Origin: Christensenellaceae bacterium
GTDB taxonomy: Bacteria > Bacillota > Clostridia > Christensenellales > Aristaeellaceae
Length of the DNA stretch: 64,000 nucleotides
Direction: 5' to 3'
Assembly: GCA_012837835.1 (NCBI GenBank)
Contig: DUQK01000031.1
Coordinates: 1 to 64,000 of the forward strand
Below are positions 7,975-18,200 of the stretch, piece after piece (positions within the stretch are counted from its first letter, which is position 1; each line of letters starts with the position of its first letter). The notes below the pieces were generated by a model. It did no database searches, was not told the DNA's origin, and worked only from the letters and a program-made list of their open reading frames with translations. Made by a program: the position numbers and the translations under genes.

Positions 7975-8814
7975 ATGAAAAAAAACAAAAGTAAATCGTT
8001 TGATTTTATGAGCTTTATAATCCATTTTGCCTTTTTCCTGTTTGTTTTTATAACGTTGTTTCCGCTCTTCTGGATGTTGGTTACATCATTCAAATCACCT
8101 GCGGAGATAAACAGTGTACCGCCTAGTGTCTTTCCGGTTGATCTGTATTTGGATAATTATAACAAGATACTAACTGATCAATATTTCCTTAAGTGGTTTT
8201 TGAACTCACTAATAGTGGCTTGCGGAGTTACTGTAATTGCGGTCAGTGGCTCTACCATTGCAGGTTATGTGTTTGCCAAGTTTGATTTTCGTTTTAAAAA
8301 TCTAGTGTTTATCATTATTCTACTAACTATAATGATACCCTTTGAAGCGACTGTTGTACCCCTATATTTGACGGTGCGTTCTATGAAACTTGTCAACACA
8401 TATTGGGGACTAATGTTGCCAAGTATTGTTAGCAGCTTCGGCATATTTTTCATGAGGCAGTCAATTTCTCAAATACCAGACTCCTTGCTGGAGGCGGCAG
8501 AAATTGACGGTGCAGGTTATTTCTATACCTTTAGAAAAATAGTGTTGCCACTATCTACTTCAGCTATTTCGGTTTTATCGATTTTGTTATTTTTAACTGA
8601 ATGGAGCAGTTATTTTTGGCCATTGCTGGTTGCAACAAAAAAGGAAATGTTTGTTCTTGAAATAGGTTTGACATTGCTACAGGATGAATATTTTATTGAC
8701 TATGGAATTATGATGGCAGGCTGCGCCGTTGCACTAGTTCCTGCGATGATACTGTATATTACTTTTAGAAGAAATATACTTGACGGTATAGCATTTACGG
8801 GAATTAAAGGCTAA
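7975..8814 (+). CDS. ABC transporter permease 2 (MalG/UgpE type)
   Basis: Second membrane subunit, 279 residues, six predicted helices. Its EAA loop reads EAAEIDGAGYFYTFRKIVLP (about 173-192). No ATP-binding protein gene follows; the next gene is an SDR after a 343-base gap. As in many Bacillota, an ATPase of the MsmK/MsmX type encoded elsewhere could energise several importers. Confidence 0.85.
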   Translation: MKKNKSKSFDFMSFIIHFAFFLFVFITLFPLFWMLVTSFKSPAEINSVPPSVFPVDLYLDNYNKILTDQYFLKWFLNSLIVACGVTVIAVSGSTIAGYVFAKFDFRFKNLVFIIILLTIMIPFEATVVPLYLTVRSMKLVNTYWGLMLPSIVSSFGIFFMRQSISQIPDSLLEAAEIDGAGYFYTFRKIVLPLSTSAISVLSILLFLTEWSSYFWPLLVATKKEMFVLEIGLTLLQDEYFIDYGIMMAGCAVALVPAMILYITFRRNILDGIAFTGIKG

Positions 8815-9157
8815 TCTAAGTAGTAAGTTATATTTTCCGGCTGTTTTTCTTGTGAATAATTGCTAAAAACCGAGCAAGGTGTGTTAAAGTTATATAAAAT
8901 TTTGATAACTTGACAGCATAAATATTATTGATAAAATAGCAATGAGAGGTCATTCATGGGCGAGAAACTGTTGTTTGGGCAGTCTGTTAATATAAAAATA
9001 TTATTGTTCGTGGATTTCTGTGTCTTATGTGTGAGGGAGTGAAGTAAAATTGCCTTATAATACAGTACAGGCGAGCATGACCTAATTATGAAGATTGGAA
9101 CTGCATACTTGATTTTGTGGATATGTATCTAAAATTATTTTTTTATAGGAGGAAAAG
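8815..9157 (+). other. 343-base intergenic region before the mannonate oxidoreductase-like gene
   Basis: The region is AT-rich. It carries one well-formed promoter (8910-8937) and a 28-codon frame (8956-9042) too short to defend as a gene. A second TATAAT at 9056-9061 lacks a -35. No terminator for the transporter and no palindromic operator like those at 4620 and 4669 were found. Confidence 0.5.
8910..8937 (+). promoter_or_regulatory. Promoter for the sugar-acid enzyme operon
   Basis: TTGACA (8910-8915), a 16-base spacer and TAAAAT (8932-8937). The resulting leader of about 215 bases before the SDR start is long and contains no recognised riboswitch. Confidence 0.55.
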
Positions 9158-9991
9158 ATGAAACTACCATTTGAAATTGATTTAAGCGGCAAGGTTGCTG
9201 TTGTTACCGGAGGCAGCGGAGTGCTCGGCTCGTATTTTTGCAGAGCGCTTGCAGCCTGCGGGGCGAATGTTGCCGTGCTTGGTCGCTCAAAGGAAAAGAG
9301 CGGCAAGCTGGCTGATGAGCTTAATGGCAAAGGTGCAGGATTTGCGGTTGATGTTGTTGACGTAGAATCGCTTAAAACCGCAAAAGAAGATATACTAAAG
9401 CTATGGGGCAGGATAGATATACTTATAAACTGCGCAGGTGGAAACAACCCTGTTGCAACCACAGATGATGAGCAATATTCTAAGGAAGCAAAAGATTTGC
9501 AGGACTTTTTCCACCTTGACCCAAAGGGCGTTCAGCAGGTATTTGACCTTAACTTTTTGGGAACGTTGCTTCCAACACAGGTTTTCGGAGAAGAGCTTCT
9601 AAAGCAGGAGGACGGATGTATTGTAAACATGTCCAGTATGGGCGCATATCTCCCGCTTACAAAGGTAGGTACATATAGCGCGGCTAAGGCGGCGGTTACT
9701 AATTTTACACAGTGGCTTGCAACATATTTTGCAAAGGCTGGCGTGCGCGTAAATGCAATCGCTCCGGGATTTTTTGTGACTGCTCAAAATAAATCGCTAC
9801 TATTTAATGAAGACGGTACGCCTACCGCCCGTACGGGGAAGATACTTGCTGCCACCCCCATGGGGCGCTTTGGTGAGCCGGAAGAATTAATCGGAACCTT
9901 ACTCTATCTGGTATCTAAAGAGGCTTCGGGTTTTATTACCGGAGTTGTTATACCGGTAGATGGTGGATATACAAGTTATTCGGGGGTGTAA
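9158..9991 (+). CDS. uxuB: SDR-family D-mannonate oxidoreductase (YjmF-like)
   Basis: Short-chain dehydrogenase predicted to interconvert D-fructuronate and D-mannonate with NAD(P)H in the cytosol. The 277-residue chain has the cofactor loop TGGSGVLG (17-24), NCAGG (91-95), S159/S160 in NMSSMG and the catalytic pair Y173-x3-K177. The insert LDPKGVQQVFDLNFLGTLLP and the VPVDGGY-type C-terminus resemble the Bacillus YjmF type of mannonate oxidoreductase rather than the long-chain E. coli UxuB. A gluconate 5-dehydrogenase is the main alternative. The kinase gene begins 1 base after its stop. Confidence 0.7.
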   Translation: MKLPFEIDLSGKVAVVTGGSGVLGSYFCRALAACGANVAVLGRSKEKSGKLADELNGKGAGFAVDVVDVESLKTAKEDILKLWGRIDILINCAGGNNPVATTDDEQYSKEAKDLQDFFHLDPKGVQQVFDLNFLGTLLPTQVFGEELLKQEDGCIVNMSSMGAYLPLTKVGTYSAAKAAVTNFTQWLATYFAKAGVRVNAIAPGFFVTAQNKSLLFNEDGTPTARTGKILAATPMGRFGEPEELIGTLLYLVSKEASGFITGVVIPVDGGYTSYSGV

Positions 9992-9992
9992 A

Positions 9993-11045
9993 ATGTTAGA
10001 TTTAATTACTGCAACAAGCATGGGGGTTAGGATTACCCCTATAAACCGTCAGCCTGTGGGTATAGGCAATTTCTATGAGATGCATTCAACCAGCGCAGAG
10101 AGCAATGTGCTTAATATTTCCGCCTCTCTTGGGCTCAAAACAAGGGTTCTTACAGCATTTGTAAAGGATAGCCCTATTGCAGAATTTATAAAGGGTGATC
10201 TGCGCCGCCGTAACATAGCATACGAAGGACCGGAGATTCCCCAAGGCGGTCCATGGGGTTATAGGCATCAATTTAACATTGCCGATTCCGGCTTTGGAAT
10301 GCGTGCGCCCCGTGTGCTTAACGACAGGGCGGGCGAAGTAGGAAGAGAGCTTTCGGCAAAGTATTTCGATTTGGATAGGCTTTTCAATAAAGAAGGTGTG
10401 CGCATGATGCACTTTTCGGGTCTGTTCGTAGCACTATCTAAAGAAACTGCGGCTTTCTGCCTTGAGCTTGCTGAAAAGGCGAAGGCTTCAGGAACCATTA
10501 TAAGCTTTGACCTTAACCACCGTGCATCATTCTGGAAAAATAGAGAAGAAGAACTTCTTAACACATTCAGGCGTATAGCGGGCGTTACCGATATACTTAT
10601 AGGCAATGAGGAAGATTATCAGCTTGCACTTGGTATTGAAGGACCGGAAGCCGGCGGAGAGGATATAGAAGCTGAAATAGCGCAGTTCAAAGCGATGATA
10701 GAGCGTGCAAGGCAAGAATTCCCGAATGTAAGTACCTTTGCAACCACGCTGCGTGAAGTGCTAAGCGCAAATGACCATCTTTGGGGAGCAATACTTTATA
10801 AGGATTCAGCTTGGCATAAGGTGCTACCGCGTCCCATTCAGGTGTTGGATCGCATTGGCGGTGGGGATGGCTTTGTAGGCGGGCTATTGTATTCAACACT
10901 TAAAGGCTTCCCTGCTGAAAAATGCCTACAGTTCGCATGGGCAACAGGTGCCATGGCGGTTACCATGATGGAGGACTTTGCTACGCCCATTAGCGAAGAG
11001 CAGGTTTGGAATGTTTGGCAGGGCAACGCTAGAGTTGTAAGATAA
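9993..11045 (+). CDS. PfkB-family sugar-acid kinase (KdgK-like)
   Basis: A 350-residue ribokinase-fold kinase. The C-terminal anion-hole and catalytic-base motif reads GGGDGF (about 288-294), slightly different from the common GAGD. NEEDYQLAL near residue 203 matches the family GNEEE block. The ordinary prediction is 2-keto-3-deoxygluconate kinase. However, no mannonate dehydratase that would make its substrate is in the window, and 6-phosphogluconate dehydrogenase follows 11 bases later, so gluconate is an alternative substrate. The ATG at 9993 begins 1 base after the SDR stop, implying translational coupling. Confidence 0.65.
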   Translation: MLDLITATSMGVRITPINRQPVGIGNFYEMHSTSAESNVLNISASLGLKTRVLTAFVKDSPIAEFIKGDLRRRNIAYEGPEIPQGGPWGYRHQFNIADSGFGMRAPRVLNDRAGEVGRELSAKYFDLDRLFNKEGVRMMHFSGLFVALSKETAAFCLELAEKAKASGTIISFDLNHRASFWKNREEELLNTFRRIAGVTDILIGNEEDYQLALGIEGPEAGGEDIEAEIAQFKAMIERARQEFPNVSTFATTLREVLSANDHLWGAILYKDSAWHKVLPRPIQVLDRIGGGDGFVGGLLYSTLKGFPAEKCLQFAWATGAMAVTMMEDFATPISEEQVWNVWQGNARVVR

Positions 11046-11056
11046 TAGGAGGAAAT

Positions 11057-12505
11057 ATGAAAAAAGCGGATATTGGTCTAATCGGTCTTGCGGTTATGGG
11101 TGAAAACCTTGTTATGAATATGGAAAGCAAGGGTTTCACTGTTGCAGTGTTCAACCGTACAGTAGCAAAGGTAGATACCTTTGTTGAAGGACGCGCTAAG
11201 GGCAAGAATATAATTGGTACAAGGAGCCTTGAAGAGCTTGTAGACAGTCTTGAAAAACCCCGCAGGGTAATGCTTATGGTAAAAGCGGGTAAACCCGTTG
11301 ATGATTTTATCGATATGCTTATACCCCTGCTTGATGAGGGGGATATAATAATCGACGGCGGCAACAGCCATTTTCCGGATACTGAAAGGCGTGTCAAGTA
11401 TTTAGAAAGTAAAGGGCTGCTGTTTGTAGGCACAGGTGTTTCCGGAGGCGAAGAAGGCGCGCTTAAGGGCCCCAGTATAATGCCCGGCGGCTCTCCTGAG
11501 GCTTGGCAGTATGTAAAGCCCATTTTTCAAGCTATAGCCGCAAAGGTAGATGGAAAACCCTGCTGCGACTGGGTTGGCGAAGGCGGAGCGGGTCACTATG
11601 TTAAAATGGTGCACAACGGCATAGAATACGGTGATATGCAGCTTATAGCCGAAGCATATCTGTTAATGCGGGATATGCTTAAACTATCAAACGATGAGAT
11701 GGCTAAAATATTCTCAAAATGGAATAAGGGCAAGCTAGACAGCTACCTTATAGAGATTACCGCAGACATACTCGCCTATAGAGACGAGGAAAACAAGTAC
11801 ACTATAGACTATATAATGGATACTGCAGGACAAAAAGGCACCGGTAAATGGACGGCTATCGCAGCGCTTGAAGAAGGTATACCTCTAACGCTTATAGGTG
11901 AAGCCGTGTTTGCAAGGTGCTTATCCCACGATAAGGGAGCGCGTATAAGAGCCGAAGGTATTCTAGGCAAAAATTCACCCAATGCGCCCGAAAATGCTGA
12001 AGAATTTATTGCAAATATAGAAAATGCGCTATATGCTGCAAAGGTAATATCATACGCGCAAGGTTATGTGCTGCTTGCAACCGCTGCAAAAACCTATGGC
12101 TGGAACCTGAACTTCGGCGGGATAGCTCTAATGTGGAGAGGCGGCTGCATAATAAGAAGCGCATTCTTAGGTAAAATATACGAAGCTTTCATAGACAATC
12201 CCGCACTTGAGAATTTGCTTTTTGCTCCCTATTTTGCCGAAAATATGAAAGAAGCTATACCCTGCCTACGCAAGGTATGTTCCCTTGCCATAGAAGAAGG
12301 TGTTGCTGTGCCTGCTATGTCTAGCGCGCTTAGCTATTTTGACGGTTTAAGAACTGCAAACAGCGGCGCCAACATGATACAGGCTCAGAGGGATTATTTC
12401 GGCGCTCATACCTATGAGCGTACCGACAAGCCCGCAGGCGAATTTTTCCACACCAATTGGACGGGCGAAGGTGGCGACACCAAGTCCGGTGTATACAATG
12501 CGTAA
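11057..12505 (+). CDS. gnd: 6-phosphogluconate dehydrogenase, long form
   Basis: Converts 6-phosphogluconate to ribulose 5-phosphate and CO2, making NAD(P)H. The 482-residue length is that of the full-size, non-truncated family. The N-terminal nucleotide loop GLAVMG (9-14) is followed by VSGGEEGA and the active-site helix GHYVKMVHNGIEYGD, with its catalytic lysine and substrate-binding HNG. The C-terminal segment carries the conserved DYFGAHTYER. The cofactor is not certain: the usual NADP-specific NR-T pattern is present as FNRT at 33-36. It overlaps the next gene by 8 bases. Confidence 0.9.
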   Translation: MKKADIGLIGLAVMGENLVMNMESKGFTVAVFNRTVAKVDTFVEGRAKGKNIIGTRSLEELVDSLEKPRRVMLMVKAGKPVDDFIDMLIPLLDEGDIIIDGGNSHFPDTERRVKYLESKGLLFVGTGVSGGEEGALKGPSIMPGGSPEAWQYVKPIFQAIAAKVDGKPCCDWVGEGGAGHYVKMVHNGIEYGDMQLIAEAYLLMRDMLKLSNDEMAKIFSKWNKGKLDSYLIEITADILAYRDEENKYTIDYIMDTAGQKGTGKWTAIAALEEGIPLTLIGEAVFARCLSHDKGARIRAEGILGKNSPNAPENAEEFIANIENALYAAKVISYAQGYVLLATAAKTYGWNLNFGGIALMWRGGCIIRSAFLGKIYEAFIDNPALENLLFAPYFAENMKEAIPCLRKVCSLAIEEGVAVPAMSSALSYFDGLRTANSGANMIQAQRDYFGAHTYERTDKPAGEFFHTNWTGEGGDTKSGVYNA

Positions 12506-13769
12506 ACTCATAGAAGGCACTTACATTTCAAGCAATCCTGATGGATTTGGTGATGAAACGGTAAGCAGGATAATTAAAGAGGCTCTGGAGCCTATAAAGG
12601 GCAAAATTAAAAAGCTTCTATTAATTCCGCCTGATTTTACACGTCTTCACTCAAATTCTGGTCTTATTACAAGTGTAATTTATAGGGAGCTTTTCCCCGA
12701 AACCAAGGTTGACGTACTTCCTGCGCTGGGTACACATGTACCCATGAGTGAAGAGGAGTGGAATACCATGTATAAGGGAGTGCCCTATAGCGCTATGCTT
12801 GTGCACGATTGGCGGCACGGAATAGTACGTCTTGGCGAAGTGCCTGGGGAATATGTAAGCGAGCTATCCGGCGGTATTATGGATTCTCCCATACCTGTTG
12901 AACTTAATGAGCGCATACTTGATAAAAGTTACGATTTAATAATCTCAGTCGGTCAGGTAGTGCCGCATGAGGTAGTAGGCATGGCTAACCAGAGCAAGAA
13001 CCTGTTTGTCGGCTGCGGGGGAGCGGGGATGATAAATTCCTCCCATATGTTAGGAGCATTCTGCGGAATTGAAGATATTATGGGCAAGGATAAAACCGCA
13101 GTGCGCGCAGTGTTTGACTATGCACAGGATAATTTCATAACTGATTTACCACTTCAATATATATTAACCGTTACAGATGCTCCTTTGGGGGATATCCGCA
13201 CGCATGGTCTATTTATAGGGCGGGATAGATATTTCTTTGAGGAAGCTGTAAAGCTTGCCCAAGAAAAGAATGTAATAAAACTAGATAGTCCCATAGAAAC
13301 CGCAGTAGTGCTGCTAGATGAGCAGGAGTTTCAATCCACATGGCTTGGCAATAAGGCAGTATACAGAACAAGAAAGGCTATAGCAGATGGCGGAAAGCTT
13401 ATAGTACTCGCCCCCGGCGTTAAGCGCTTTGGCGAGGATAAGGCGGTGGATGAACTTATACGCAAATATGGCTATAAGGGCAGGCAATATGTTATCAATA
13501 TGATTAACGAAAAGGAAGATTTGAGGGCTAACCTCTCCGCCGCTGCCCACCTTATACACGGCTCAAGCGACGGTAGGTTTTCAATAACTTATTGCACAAG
13601 GCATGTAAGCAAAGCAGAAATTGAGCAAGTAGGCTATAATTATATGCCGCTTGATGAGGCGCTTAAAAAATACGCCTTTGATAGCCTTAAGCCAGGTTTT
13701 AATACTCTGCCCTCGGGAGAAAAGATATACTATATAAACAATCCCGCACTTGGGCTTTGGATGGTATAA
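12498..13769 (+). CDS. LarA-family nickel-pincer racemase/epimerase
   Basis: Member of the lactate racemase (LarA) family, whose enzymes use a nickel-pincer nucleotide to move a hydride on 2-hydroxy acids. The 423-residue chain keeps the key residues with exact family spacing: DFTR (46-49), GTH with H80, VPH with H157, K167 in the position that carries the cofactor, and H183. Intervals 157-167-183 equal 174-184-200 in Lactobacillus LarA. It overlaps gnd and ends the operon, so its substrate is more likely a sugar acid than lactate. No LarB, LarC or LarE cofactor-synthesis genes are in the window. Confidence 0.75.
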   Translation: MRKLIEGTYISSNPDGFGDETVSRIIKEALEPIKGKIKKLLLIPPDFTRLHSNSGLITSVIYRELFPETKVDVLPALGTHVPMSEEEWNTMYKGVPYSAMLVHDWRHGIVRLGEVPGEYVSELSGGIMDSPIPVELNERILDKSYDLIISVGQVVPHEVVGMANQSKNLFVGCGGAGMINSSHMLGAFCGIEDIMGKDKTAVRAVFDYAQDNFITDLPLQYILTVTDAPLGDIRTHGLFIGRDRYFFEEAVKLAQEKNVIKLDSPIETAVVLLDEQEFQSTWLGNKAVYRTRKAIADGGKLIVLAPGVKRFGEDKAVDELIRKYGYKGRQYVINMINEKEDLRANLSAAAHLIHGSSDGRFSITYCTRHVSKAEIEQVGYNYMPLDEALKKYAFDSLKPGFNTLPSGEKIYYINNPALGLWMV

Positions 13770-14073
13770 AATAGGCTGCAATAGAAAAAGCCTTACGCAA
13801 TTGAACTGCACCCATTATTTAGATAGTTTGGTATACTACTAATAAACTGGGTGCAGTTCAAACTTTTTGTGCATTTTATGAGCACTTGAGTTTCTTGTAA
13901 GTATATATTATAGTGGAGTAACTGTGCTTTGCCATGTCATATAAGTAAAGCTGCAAACTTTAGTGTATTTAACCTACATATAACTATATCTTCCTTTTTT
14001 TATGAAAGCGATCATGATAGAATAATAATCAACACACTAGCAGAGTGAAATTTGAAGAAAACGGTGAATTATT
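13770..14073. other. 304-base intergenic region left of the unusual gene pair
   Basis: It contains a perfect 14-bp inverted repeat (13801-13861) and a weak hairpin AGGCT/AGCCT (13771-13794) without a T-tract after the LarA-like gene. The remainder is AT-rich with no convincing promoter for the gene at 14074; the best -10-like sequence, TAGAAT near 14017, has no -35. Confidence 0.5.
13801..13861. repeat. 61-bp element with perfect 14-bp inverted ends (IS-end-like)
   Basis: TTGAACTGCACCCA (13801-13814) is repeated in perfect inverted orientation at 13848-13861, with 33 bases between. The terminal TGAACTGCACCC, followed by a TTATTTAGATA stretch, resembles ends of IS3-family (IS150-group) elements as I remember them. 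It may be two fused IS ends left by a deletion, or a very small non-autonomous element. A T-run follows the right end, so some transcription-termination activity is possible despite the long loop. Confidence 0.55.
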
Positions 14074-15261
14074 ATGACTTCTAGTAATATCAATAGCAGC
14101 GGAAAAAACCGCTTCAAGGATAATGTTTATTTTGCAATAGAATGGTTGACGCCTAGCTTGATTGCTCCAGATGAGATTCAAAAGAAAATGGACAGTTTTG
14201 CGTTATGTGGTCGTAAAATTAGTCGCATGAAAATTATTGGCTTTAGTTCTTGTCATACTCAATACTGTATTGAGGCAAATGCTTATGGGCAGTTAAAGCA
14301 TCTAACTGATGAAGAGCGAAAACATAAATCCAATTATAAAGTAATTGATCCTGATATGAAGTTTGTTCGTTGTGTAAAAATCGATGAACCGTTTATGATT
14401 GAATTTGAAGATGGAGATATCTTTGAAATCGATACACCTATGGACCCAAAATTTCAAATAAACATGAACAGTATCCCGTGGGAAATTGAGACTGGGTCAA
14501 CTCCGCAAAATGTTGATGCTAATATTTTATTCTCTCCTTGTATTGGTCAAACGATAATTGAAGTACAAGTAAATAAATATATAACCGAAAAAGAACCCAT
14601 TATTCAAGTTCCCTTTAATGAACCGCCATATGAGCGGGAATTTGTTTCTGATATAACGCTTCGTTTGGAAAACGGATTAAGTCTTCGAATAAGCCCTTGC
14701 ATTGATTATTGTGATGTTGAGTGTATTGATACAAAAAACGAGTACGCTATGATAAGCTTTTCTGATTTAAAGCAGGCTTTACACAACTGGGAAGATCTTC
14801 ATAATGACGAAGTTACCGGCTTTGAATCAGATAGTTATACTATATTTTTCGGCGAAAAAGGGGCGAAACATACGAAAAACCCTTACATTACTTTATCCCC
14901 GGATAGCTGTGCTTCTACGATACATATTTCTGTATCAAATTTTCTAATATTGGACTGGTGTATTTCTCTTGCTGTTGGCGATTGGTTCAACGAGCATAGC
15001 GAATATCGTTTCAGTTATTCAGAATGGATAAGCATACTTAAAGATGCAGGTCGATTGCTTGCTTATGAAAATTTTGACTCACTATTTGACGAACTTATCA
15101 ACCGACAAGGTGATAAAACATACATGTTAAACAAGCTCAATTCTTGTGGTGCCATATTATGGAAAGATAGAGAAAAATACAAGACTCAAATCACAGACCT
15201 TAGTAAATGGACTGAACTGGCATTAAATCAAGATGGTACTATTATAATTTACGGTTATTAA
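14074..15261 (+). CDS. Hypothetical protein paired with a WG-repeat protein
   Basis: A 395-residue cytosolic protein that I do not recognise. No signal peptide or membrane segment is visible. Two beta-rich blocks resemble each other: MIEFEDGDIFEIDTP (about 109-123) and ITLRLENGLSLRISP (about 194-208), suggesting an internal duplication. The C-terminal part is helical and rich in tryptophan and aromatic residues. Base usage differs from the flanking genes: ATT is favoured for isoleucine and the gene is AT-richer. It is followed 11 bases later by the large WG-repeat gene, with the ribosome site of that gene touching its stop codon, so the two form an operon. Confidence 0.6.
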   Translation: MTSSNINSSGKNRFKDNVYFAIEWLTPSLIAPDEIQKKMDSFALCGRKISRMKIIGFSSCHTQYCIEANAYGQLKHLTDEERKHKSNYKVIDPDMKFVRCVKIDEPFMIEFEDGDIFEIDTPMDPKFQINMNSIPWEIETGSTPQNVDANILFSPCIGQTIIEVQVNKYITEKEPIIQVPFNEPPYEREFVSDITLRLENGLSLRISPCIDYCDVECIDTKNEYAMISFSDLKQALHNWEDLHNDEVTGFESDSYTIFFGEKGAKHTKNPYITLSPDSCASTIHISVSNFLILDWCISLAVGDWFNEHSEYRFSYSEWISILKDAGRLLAYENFDSLFDELINRQGDKTYMLNKLNSCGAILWKDREKYKTQITDLSKWTELALNQDGTIIIYGY

Positions 15262-15272
15262 GGAGAAATAAT

Positions 15273-18200
15273 ATGGAAAAGTTTAAAATGGTTGAGATTC
15301 TCGGCAAAGCTTTTGCAGAAGGTGATATTGATGCTTTAATCTCCTTAATAGCAGATGATTGCATTTATTCTTCGCAATACGCTAAAAAAACAATACAAGG
15401 CGCAAAAGCTATTCTTTTACACATGAGGGCTGTTTATGCAGATATCAATGAAATATCTGCTTATACCTATAACATTATAGAATTGGAGTCAGTATTACAG
15501 ATTGGATTGACACTTAAAGACCTGGAAATTCCAAATGAAACACACGTCTGTAAATATGGTCTTCTTTTATATCAGTATGATTTAAACAAGCCTGTTGTCG
15601 TTGTTATATGCGGGATTGATAATGATGAGAAACTAACGTCTATATTGCTATGTCGTGATAAGAAATATTTTAATTTAAGCTTTTATGGCGAGGAAGTAGA
15701 GAAGGATTCCCCTGATGATATTCCTTCTACAGTAGTTCCTCTCACAAAAAGTGATAGGCGCGGCGTAGATATTAGAAATCTATTTAGAGCTCAAAAGTGG
15801 GAAGAACCTGTAGACACGTCAGATGGAAACTATATTTGGCGCAAAGCGGACGAATATGTTGAAAAGTGGCTTCCTAGTAAAGGGTATACTATATTAGAGT
15901 CTGCCGTTTTTGATGATTGCATCGGTTATCGTTGCAATAGAAATGACCATGCCTATACAGTTTTCATGTACGCCTATGGTATAGAGAAAACTTCGCAGTT
16001 AGATGGTGAATTCTGCAGCAAACTTGCAGAGCTTCCTTTTGCGGAGAATAGTATTATCCTCGTTCTATATCTAAATGTTTATCGCTATATGGATGGAACG
16101 GAAATTAAATATCGTGTGCGTGATTACAGTAAAGTCGATAAATATGAACCGAACTTATGGCGGCTTATCAAGGTTAACGACGTACCAATTTTACAATATT
16201 ATCCTTGCAAGGAAATGCTGGATCAAGCTTTGTGGTTTATCTATGCTTTCAATAACGATGATACGGATGTCTATGATTGTATTATAGATGAGAATCCATC
16301 TATCGAAGGTATTCCGGGCAGTGAGGGCGTTTTGGTAGACGAGGCTTTTTATGAAGCGTTGCTTAGTATGCATAAAAAATACGGTGATTTAAAGCTAGGC
16401 TATGTTAGTTACGACGATGTAATTTATAGCTCTGTTCCCTACCTTGAAGGTATAGGGTTTTTCATATGGAGTTCATATATTAATATAAATCGTATGCACA
16501 GCATGAGTTTTCGCACTTTTGAAGATAAAAAACGGAGAATATGCGATTTTATCAAGACAGAACAACGAGAACCTGATGATTTATTTGACCATATTCCAAA
16601 GCTAATAAATGCGATTGCTCTTGCTCCGGTCCCTACAGAAAAGTTTGCAGTTAAATTGTTATTTAGCAATGGAGAGTGCAAAAAATACGTGCTGCCTATC
16701 CCTGATGAAGATATTGGGAAGGAGGTAATCTCCTACATGTGCCATGTATTTACTGATGGCATTTGGGCTTCTGTTTTTGCTGTATCTAGCCATGCAAGCA
16801 TGTATAAAGGTTATCCTGAATGTGGACCCGCAATAACATTTAAAAATGAGTTTTTCATTTCAGGAATTCGTTGTTATTTAGATGGTGAACCATACTCCGA
16901 ACCTGAATATACAAACGAAATTGTCTATTCTGACGAAAAATTCAAGATTAGAAAGATTTGGCAGTGGCATGTAAGCTCCATATATGAAGACGAAGAAACC
17001 GGTTTATTGAAGGTAATAATGAGTGAACAAGCAAATAATAGGCGTTGGAAATCTGCATTTGTATCTGTAGACGGGAAGCTTATACGTAGCCGCACTTTTG
17101 ACTTCATAGATAGTTTTCAAGAGGGTCTTGCGCGTGCTGCTATTTTTGATAAGGGATATGGCTTTATAAATAAGGACATGAATTTAATAGTCCCTATAAA
17201 ATACGATGAAGCGGAAAGCTTTGTTAATGGCAAGGCAAAAGTACGTCTAGGCAATAGATGGCTCTTTGTTGATAAAGCAGGAAATGAATTGGAGATAGGA
17301 AAAAACAGTATACATGCTCCTTATCAGGAAGTTGGTAATTATTATGAAGGGATGTGTCGTGTATCAATATTAAACCTAGAATTAATGGATTTTGCTTTCC
17401 ACATGGATTATCGAGATATCGCTGGCTGCTGGGGTTTTGTTAATAAGGCTGGAGAAGAGGTAATATCTCCCCAGTATATCTATGCTAATGATTTTGAAGA
17501 TGGCATTGCTATTGTGGCAAAAGGTGAGTGGACAATTTACCCTGAAGGTGATAGAAAAGATAAACGGGGTTGCTACTGGTCTGAAGTAGAATTATGGGGC
17601 GGTATTGACAAAAACGGCAACGAAATTATTCCATTTATATTCGATGAAATCAAACTATTTGCGGATCGAAATGATATATTTATGGCACATCATGGCGGCT
17701 GGAAAAACGGGCATTGGGGAGTAATTGATCGTACCGGTAATTGGCTGGTAGAGCCAATCTTCGATGATCATTTAGACTGGGAAAGTTGGAACAATTTAAT
17801 TACATTTTATTCCATAGATAACGACATAAAAGAAGAAATTGTAGGCGTTTATGACATTTCAGAAAAAAAGGTTCTGTTTGAACCACAATTTCTTGATTTA
17901 AGTTTCTGTGATAATGGAGATATGTTAGTGAAAGTTTTCAATAAAGATCTTGGACGCCCGATTGAAAAAATCATCGATAGAAGTGGAAAAGAACGCTTCA
18001 AGTCCATATATTCGTACATATATACTTGGAAAGAACCATATGAGGTTGTGATTCGAGATAAAGATGGGTATAAGCGTGGATTGATTGATGAAAATGAAAG
18101 CATTATTATTCCTTGTGCTTATGATGTTCCATCGGGTGGCTTTTTCCATGATGTTCAAAAACATGTATTTTTAGAAGACGGAAAGCAAGGTTTGAAAGAT

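Noticed and set aside
8956..9042. 28-codon frame (MGEKLLFGQSVN...) with a partial ribosome site in the gap before the SDR gene
   Set aside because: Too short, unlike any family I know, weak ribosome site, and it lies in the leader of the downstream operon; chance is as likely.
9051..9061. TATAAT at 9056 as a second promoter for the SDR operon
   Set aside because: No -35-like sequence and no extended TG motif at the required distance.
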